A DNA stretch of 10,554 nt, taken from positions 1-10,554 of the forward strand of contig JAGSHA010000083.1 of assembly GCA_023954795.1 (NCBI GenBank), given 5' to 3'. The translations under genes and the position numbers were made by a program. The notes below the pieces were generated by a model. The model ran no database searches. It was given only the letters and a program-made list of their open reading frames with translations, and was not told where the DNA came from. Numbering within the stretch: the first letter of the stretch is position 1; each line of letters starts with the position of its first letter. Below, piece after piece: positions 7,301 through 10,554 of this stretch. The DNA comes from Oceanospirillaceae bacterium. Its GTDB lineage: Bacteria > Pseudomonadota > Gammaproteobacteria > Pseudomonadales > Balneatricaceae.

Positions 7301-7985
7301 AGCCTTGACCCAGCTGTCGAACATCATTGATACCTACAGAACCTGCATCCGTATTAATTGCCATACCGATACCATTCTGACCCAGCGTCACACTATTCAC
7401 GGGATAGCCAATAAAGCTCTCTACCGCGGTAAAGTTTTCGCCATCTTCTACTTCTGCAACAACCCGGTATTCACCCGCTGCTGCACCGTCTTTCTGCCAT
7501 TCAAAGCCATGATCCCCGGATGCTTTTGCCCCCAGGAACATGCGATCAACTAACGTACCAGCCTGATCATAAACAGAGACCCGAACCTGAGACGCACTGC
7601 TTGGCAGCGCAACTACGCCCTTAACACTACCGTCTTCAGGCAACATGGCCTTATCGGTCTTGATAAATGCAGTTTGCCCCACCATTGATGAAGCCTGCAG
7701 AGCAGTCTGACTGGTCATCAGTGAATTACTCAGCTGCTCCATCGTCGTATTCAGATTAGCGATACTCTCAACCGAACTCATACTTGAGATCTGCTGCATG
7801 AAATCAGTTGTTTCCGCCGGACTGGTGGGGCTCTGATTCTTCAGCTGAGCGATCATCAGCTGCATAAACATTTCACTGGTTTCCTGGGATTGCGAGGTCC
7901 CGGATGCCGTTGAATTCTGCTTATTTTGCGTATTGATCTGCTCATATACGCTGGTGTTTTGGTTTACGCCATTAATATCAGCCAT
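7299..7985 (-). CDS. flgD: FlgD, hook cap (hook assembly scaffold) protein
   Basis: FlgD sits at the tip of the growing hook and guides FlgE assembly, then is replaced by FlgK. The 228-residue protein has a polar, Gln/Ser/Thr-rich N-terminus, then the conserved FlgD block at about residues 38-80: MFMQLMIAQLKNQSPTSPAE and FMQQISSMSSVESIANLN. The family usually has QLKNQDP here, so Ser at residue 52 replaces the common Asp. After a Gln/Ser-rich helix comes a beta-rich region (about 105-225) that fits the FlgD Ig-like/tudor domains, including VRVSVYDQAGTLV and FEWQKDGAAAGEYRVVAEVE. The start at 7985 is preceded by TGAGGG about nine bases upstream. It lies 28 bases after flgC and nine before flgE. 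Confidence 0.95.
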   Translation of the reverse strand: MADINGVNQNTSVYEQINTQNKQNSTASGTSQSQETSEMFMQLMIAQLKNQSPTSPAETTDFMQQISSMSSVESIANLNTTMEQLSNSLMTSQTALQASSMVGQTAFIKTDKAMLPEDGSVKGVVALPSSASQVRVSVYDQAGTLVDRMFLGAKASGDHGFEWQKDGAAAGEYRVVAEVEDGENFTAVESFIGYPVNSVTLGQNGIGMAINTDAGSVGINDVRQLGQG

Positions 7986-8013
7986 GGCTTATACCCTCAG
8001 GTTTCAAATTCTA

Positions 8014-8445
8014 TTACTGACCCAGAGACAAGGTACGCTGTACCATCTGCTTGGCAGTGTTCATTATTTCAGCATTTATCTGGAAAGAACGTGACGCCGA
8101 GATCATATCGGCCATCTCTTCCACGACATTGACGTTGGGGTAATACACATACCCTTCTTCATCAGCCATCGGGTGATTCGGGTTGTATTCCTGACGCAAT
8201 GGCATATCACTTTCGACAATACCCAGCACTTCTACGCCTTGCGCCTGAGTCACATCACTCTGTGCAAACGGAGCGTCCAGGTCAGCGGCCTTCAGCGAAA
8301 ATACAGGCTTACGCGCCCGATAGGTTTCGTCTACGCTGGAACTGACACTCTCAGCATTCGCCAAGTTACTTGCGGTGGTGTTCAGACGTACCGTCTGAGC
8401 ATTCATTGCCGAACCCGCGATACCAAATACATTACTCAGAGACAT
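8014..8445 (-). CDS. flgC: FlgC, proximal rod protein
   Basis: FlgC is a proximal rod component exported by the flagellar type III system. The 143-residue product is of normal length for the family (about 134-150). It begins MSLSNVFGIAGSAMNAQTVR, then ASNLANAESVSSSVDETYRARKPVF, the FlgC variant of the axial N-terminal motif. It has the FlgC signature DEEGYVYYPNVNVVEEMADM at about residues 95-114 and the C-terminal helix SASRSFQINAEIMNTAKQMV. The ATG at 8445 comes two bases after the flgB stop; the Shine-Dalgarno AGGGTGA lies inside the last codons of flgB, so the two genes are translationally coupled. Confidence 0.97.
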   Translation of the reverse strand: MSLSNVFGIAGSAMNAQTVRLNTTASNLANAESVSSSVDETYRARKPVFSLKAADLDAPFAQSDVTQAQGVEVLGIVESDMPLRQEYNPNHPMADEEGYVYYPNVNVVEEMADMISASRSFQINAEIMNTAKQMVQRTLSLGQ

Positions 8446-8447
8446 GC

Positions 8448-8846
8448 TTATTCACCCTTAATGGCTGTCATCAAGCCTTTAAATTTTTTATCCACAAACG
8501 TAAAGGAAGACTGAAAGGCCAAGGCATTTTCAGTGTAGCTGGCCATTTCCTCTTGCACTTCCACAGTATTTCCATCCACCGATGCCTGAGACGGGATCCG
8601 ATACATCAAATCCGCCGCCATATCAGGATTCAGGAATCCAGAGGCATGACCACCATCAGTTTTCGCAACCTGCAATGTGGGTTCGCTCGAAACACCGGAC
8701 AGAACACTTTTAAAATCAATGTCCCGTGCCTGATAGTTCGGTGTATCTGCATTGGCAATATTATTTGCGATCACTTCAGCACGACGACTACGCAACAACA
8801 TCGCGTCATCATGAATACCAAGTGCTTTATCGAAAGAAATTGCCAT
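8448..8846 (-). CDS. flgB: FlgB, proximal rod protein
   Basis: FlgB is a proximal rod protein and the first gene of the flgBCDE unit. The 132-residue length is usual. It begins MAISFDKALGIHDDAMLLRS, continues with VIANNIANADTPNYQARDIDFK (the FlgB form of the axial motif, about residues 25-46), and ends with the helix region EVQEEMASYTENALAFQSSF followed by FKGLMTAIKG. The start at 8846 has AGAGG (8854-8858) seven bases upstream and lies 35 bases downstream of a sigma-54 promoter, giving a short leader of about 24 bases. Confidence 0.97.
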   Translation of the reverse strand: MAISFDKALGIHDDAMLLRSRRAEVIANNIANADTPNYQARDIDFKSVLSGVSSEPTLQVAKTDGGHASGFLNPDMAADLMYRIPSQASVDGNTVEVQEEMASYTENALAFQSSFTFVDKKFKGLMTAIKGE

Positions 8847-8880
8847 AACCCTGCCTCTGGAATGAATCTAAGACAGAAAA

Positions 8881-8896
8881 AGCAAAAACAATGCCA
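8881..8896 (-). promoter_or_regulatory. Sigma-54 (RpoN) promoter for flgBCDE
   Basis: The minus strand reads TGGCATTGTTTTTGCT: TGGCA at -24 and TTGCT at -12 with the exact spacing required by sigma-54, and a T-rich spacer. Predicted start of transcription is near 8870, about 24 bases before the flgB ATG. It lies in the 161-bp gap after cheR. As for all such promoters, an AAA+ activator of the FlrC/FleR/FleQ type would be needed; that activator is not encoded in this window. Confidence 0.9.
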
Positions 8897-8959
8897 ATTA
8901 AGGAAAAGCCCCTGATTACGGGATATTAAGAATTATTAATGCGGAAAAACGAGAGGAAT

Positions 8960-8999
8960 GCGGCAACAACCTACCGCCCCCTTGCCGCCAAGCGGCAAG
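8960..8999. repeat. TTGCCGC dyad plus third half-site upstream of the flgB promoter
   Basis: A perfect eight-base inverted repeat, CTTGCCGC (8981-8988) and GCGGCAAG (8992-8999) separated by CAA, is accompanied by a third copy GCGGCAA at 8960-8966. On the minus strand the middle arm could pair with either flanking arm. No T-run follows on either strand, so it is a poor intrinsic terminator. The centre of the dyad is about 120 bases upstream of the predicted flgB start site, a usual place for activator binding at sigma-54 promoters. A binding role is inference. Confidence 0.5.
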
Positions 9000-9003
9000 A
9001 GAC

Positions 9004-9024
9004 TCTATCAGATTGCCTGATAGA
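9004..9024. other. Hairpin spanning the cheR stop codon
   Basis: TCTATCAG (9004-9011) and CTGATAGA (9017-9024) form a perfect eight-base stem with a five-base loop. The TGA stop of cheR at 9008-9010 lies in one arm. It may fold at the 3' end of the cheV-cheR transcript, together with the hairpin at 8981-8999 just downstream. Neither has a U-tract, so this is an mRNA-end or protection structure at best. Confidence 0.4.
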
Positions 9025-9898
9025 TAATGCCGGGACGGCAATGGATCATTTTATAACAGTCGTTCAGACCTGACAGGGATTCCGACGCACCCAACAGCAG
9101 ATAACCGCCAGGCTTTAGAGACTTATGAATTTTTCTGAGAATCTCTATCTTTCGCTCTGTCGAAAAGTAGATCAAAACGTTGCGGCAAAACACAACATCA
9201 AACTGCCCCAGGCTCGTATATGGCCCCAGCAGGTTCAAACTGTTAAACCGAACCCTAGATTTAATATCAGGATTAACAGCCCAGCAACCATCACCACGAT
9301 CAGAGAAGAAGCGATGCAAACGTTCTTTTGATAAACCCCGACCAATTGCCAGCATTTCATACACCCCCCCCTTAGCACGGGAGAGCACGTTACTGGAAAT
9401 ATCGGTCGCGACAATCTCAGCCCCACCGCGCAACATTCCTGGATGAAGTTGCTTAAACTCATCCAGAATCATGCTCACCGAGTAAGGCTCTTGCCCTGTG
9501 GAACAAGCAGCAGACCAGATTCGCAAACGACCCGCTGAATTATCAGCAACCCGCTCAGGCAAAATCTTGTCTCGCAGTATCTCGAACGGATGCGCATCAC
9601 GAAACCACAAGGTTTCGTTGGTGGTCATCGCGTCAATAACCCCCTCTTTCAATGCCATTCCAGCTGGAGAGGAGAGCCGATCAACCAGCTGAGTCAACGT
9701 CTCACAACCTTGATCCTGCATGATTTTGCCTAACCTGCTCTGCACCAGATACTGCTTATGACCCGCCAGCAATATCCCACAGCTGTCTTCCAGAAAACGA
9801 CTGAAGCGCTCAAACTCCTGATCACTAATCTGGAAATTCCGACGGCTCAGAGGCGCAAGAAGATTATCCTTTTCCACAGGCTCAGCTACCACCTTCAA
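9008..9898 (-). CDS. cheR: CheR, chemotaxis receptor glutamate methyltransferase
   Basis: CheR transfers methyl groups from S-adenosylmethionine to glutamates of chemoreceptors, the adaptation step opposed by CheB. Taken from the TTG at 9898 the product is 296 residues. An N-terminal helical domain (about 27-100) contains TTNETLWFRD (residues 92-101), which includes a conserved Arg of the active-site region. The Rossmann-like methyltransferase domain (about 125-296) shows IWSAACSTGQEPYS (SAM loop), ATDISSNVL, NSLNLL and FDVVFCRNVLIYF, and ends with GGYLLLGASESL. No TPR or beta-propeller fusion is present. The start is uncertain: no in-frame ATG occurs before residue 60, and TTG 9898, GTG 9892 and GTG 9877 are all possible. 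It overlaps the end of cheV by up to 17 bases, suggesting translational coupling. A run of eight Gs (minus strand, 9364-9371) lies mid-gene, encoding Lys-Gly-Gly-Val near residues 176-179. Confidence 0.95.
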   Translation of the reverse strand: MKVVAEPVEKDNLLAPLSRRNFQISDQEFERFSRFLEDSCGILLAGHKQYLVQSRLGKIMQDQGCETLTQLVDRLSSPAGMALKEGVIDAMTTNETLWFRDAHPFEILRDKILPERVADNSAGRLRIWSAACSTGQEPYSVSMILDEFKQLHPGMLRGGAEIVATDISSNVLSRAKGGVYEMLAIGRGLSKERLHRFFSDRGDGCWAVNPDIKSRVRFNSLNLLGPYTSLGQFDVVFCRNVLIYFSTERKIEILRKIHKSLKPGGYLLLGASESLSGLNDCYKMIHCRPGIIYQAI

Positions 9899-10554
9899 CT
9901 TGTCTGATACGTCTCACAACCACTTCTGCAAGTTCGTTTGGATCAAACTTCGCAAGGAAACCGTTCGCTCCCACTTTTTTAACCATGGAAACGTTAAAGC
10001 CACCAGACAATGAGGTATGCAATACAACATGCAGCTCCCGCGTACGCTCATCTTCCCGAATCATTGAGGTCAGCGTATACCCGTCCATCTCCGGCATTTC
10101 GATATCTGAAATCACCATCAAGAAGACTTCATTCGGGTCCATCCCCTTATTCAGCAAACCTTCCAGCAAGCCCCAGGCAATGCGCCCGTTATTGGCAGAA
10201 GTCACCTTCAGACCCAGCCCTTCCAGACTGCGTCGCATCTGATTGCGCGCCACTGAGGAGTCGTCGACGATCAGCACCTGATGCTCTTCGGCTTGCTTAC
10301 GCACGCTTGCATCCGCGACTTCATGGCTGACTTCAGTGGAGGTTGGATACAGATCCGCAAGAATCTGCTCTACATCGATAATCTCGATGAGTTTACCTTC
10401 ATACTCTAAAATAGCCGTCAGATAGTTTTCCACGCCAATTTCAGCCGGAGGCGCGTTAATCTGATCCCACTGTGTATTCAAAATACGATCAACACGGCGC
10501 ACCAAAAACGCGAGAATCCGACGGTTGTATTCAACAACAATCAGGAAACATCTT
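9882..10554 (-). CDS. cheV: CheV, CheW-receiver coupling protein, 5' end cut by window edge
   Basis: CheV links chemoreceptors to the kinase CheA through a CheW-like domain and carries a receiver domain that CheA can phosphorylate, which is thought to aid adaptation. About 223 residues are visible, open at the right edge. The first part, VVEYNRRILAFLVRRVDRIL to LTAILEYEGKLIEIIDVEQI, is the second half of the CheW-like domain. The receiver domain follows with VLIVDDSS (acidic pair at fragment residues 97-98), the phosphoacceptor Asp in VISDIEMPEMDGY (fragment residue 150, codon 10104-10106), the Thr of LHTSLSG and the Lys of FLAKFDPN (residue 202). All receiver active-site residues are present. 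The true start lies outside; an apparent TTG start at 10505 is only an internal Leu codon. It sits directly before cheR, as in Vibrio and Pseudomonas flagellar loci. Confidence 0.95.
   Translation of the reverse strand, partial: RCFLIVVEYNRRILAFLVRRVDRILNTQWDQINAPPAEIGVENYLTAILEYEGKLIEIIDVEQILADLYPTSTEVSHEVADASVRKQAEEHQVLIVDDSSVARNQMRRSLEGLGLKVTSANNGRIAWGLLEGLLNKGMDPNEVFLMVISDIEMPEMDGYTLTSMIREDERTRELHVVLHTSLSGGFNVSMVKKVGANGFLAKFDPNELAEVVVRRIRQVEGGS

Noticed and set aside
8370..8915. 181-codon open frame on the plus strand across flgB and its promoter
   Set aside because: It is antisense to flgC and flgB and covers a clear sigma-54 promoter. The product has no recognisable domain and its composition looks like a shadow of the real genes.
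8981..8999. Rho-independent terminator after cheR
   Set aside because: The stem is perfect, but it is followed on the minus strand by a G-rich stretch and on the plus strand by mixed sequence; neither has a U-tract. It is kept only as a repeat or possible binding site.
1..10554. Mobile element, CRISPR array, tRNA or rRNA gene, or novel system
   Set aside because: The window is almost wholly filled with recognised flagellar and chemotaxis genes in canonical order. I saw no transposase, direct repeat array, cloverleaf or inserted foreign gene.

Overview
The window is a stretch of a flagellar and chemotaxis locus. Every gene reads on the minus strand, so in transcription order it runs from right to left: cheV (5' end cut off), cheR, flgB, flgC, flgD, flgE, flgF, flgG, flgH, flgI, flgJ, flgK (3' end cut off). 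The content points to a polarly flagellated gammaproteobacterium of the Pseudomonas/Vibrio/marine type. The reasons are the order cheV-cheR-flgB...flgK, the outer-membrane L ring and P ring proteins (FlgH, FlgI), a two-domain FlgJ with a muramidase, and two clear sigma-54 promoters in front of flagellar genes. Base composition looks near 50% GC. I cannot name the genus from the sequence alone; closeness to Pseudomonas-like CheR and CheV is my impression from remembered sequences.

Region 9882-10554 and 9008-9898: the end of cheV (CheW-like coupling domain plus receiver domain) overlaps the start of cheR (MCP glutamate methyltransferase). cheR has no in-frame ATG near its start and is probably translated by coupling to cheV. 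Two hairpins follow cheR.

Region 8448-7299 and 7289-5277: the 161-bp gap after cheR holds a sigma-54 promoter (8881-8896) 34 bases before flgB. The flgBCDE unit follows with short spacers: proximal rod FlgB and FlgC, hook cap FlgD and hook FlgE. It ends in a strong rho-independent terminator (5227-5251).

Region 5220 down to 1: a second sigma-54 promoter (5205-5220) starts only seven bases past that terminator and drives flgFGHIJ and probably flgK: proximal and distal rod (FlgF, FlgG), L-ring lipoprotein (FlgH), P ring (FlgI), rod cap/muramidase (FlgJ) and first hook-filament junction protein (FlgK).

Together the genes build the axial structure from the MS ring outward: rod, bushing rings, hook and hook junction. 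The two chemotaxis genes upstream couple and adapt receptor signalling. I found no mobile element, RNA gene, CRISPR array or new defence-like system; the window is a well-ordered flagellar cluster. The points worth a second look are the paired terminator/promoter, a repeated TTGCCGC motif at both promoters, an unusually long FlgE with two DxDxD loops, and G-runs in cheR and flgF.
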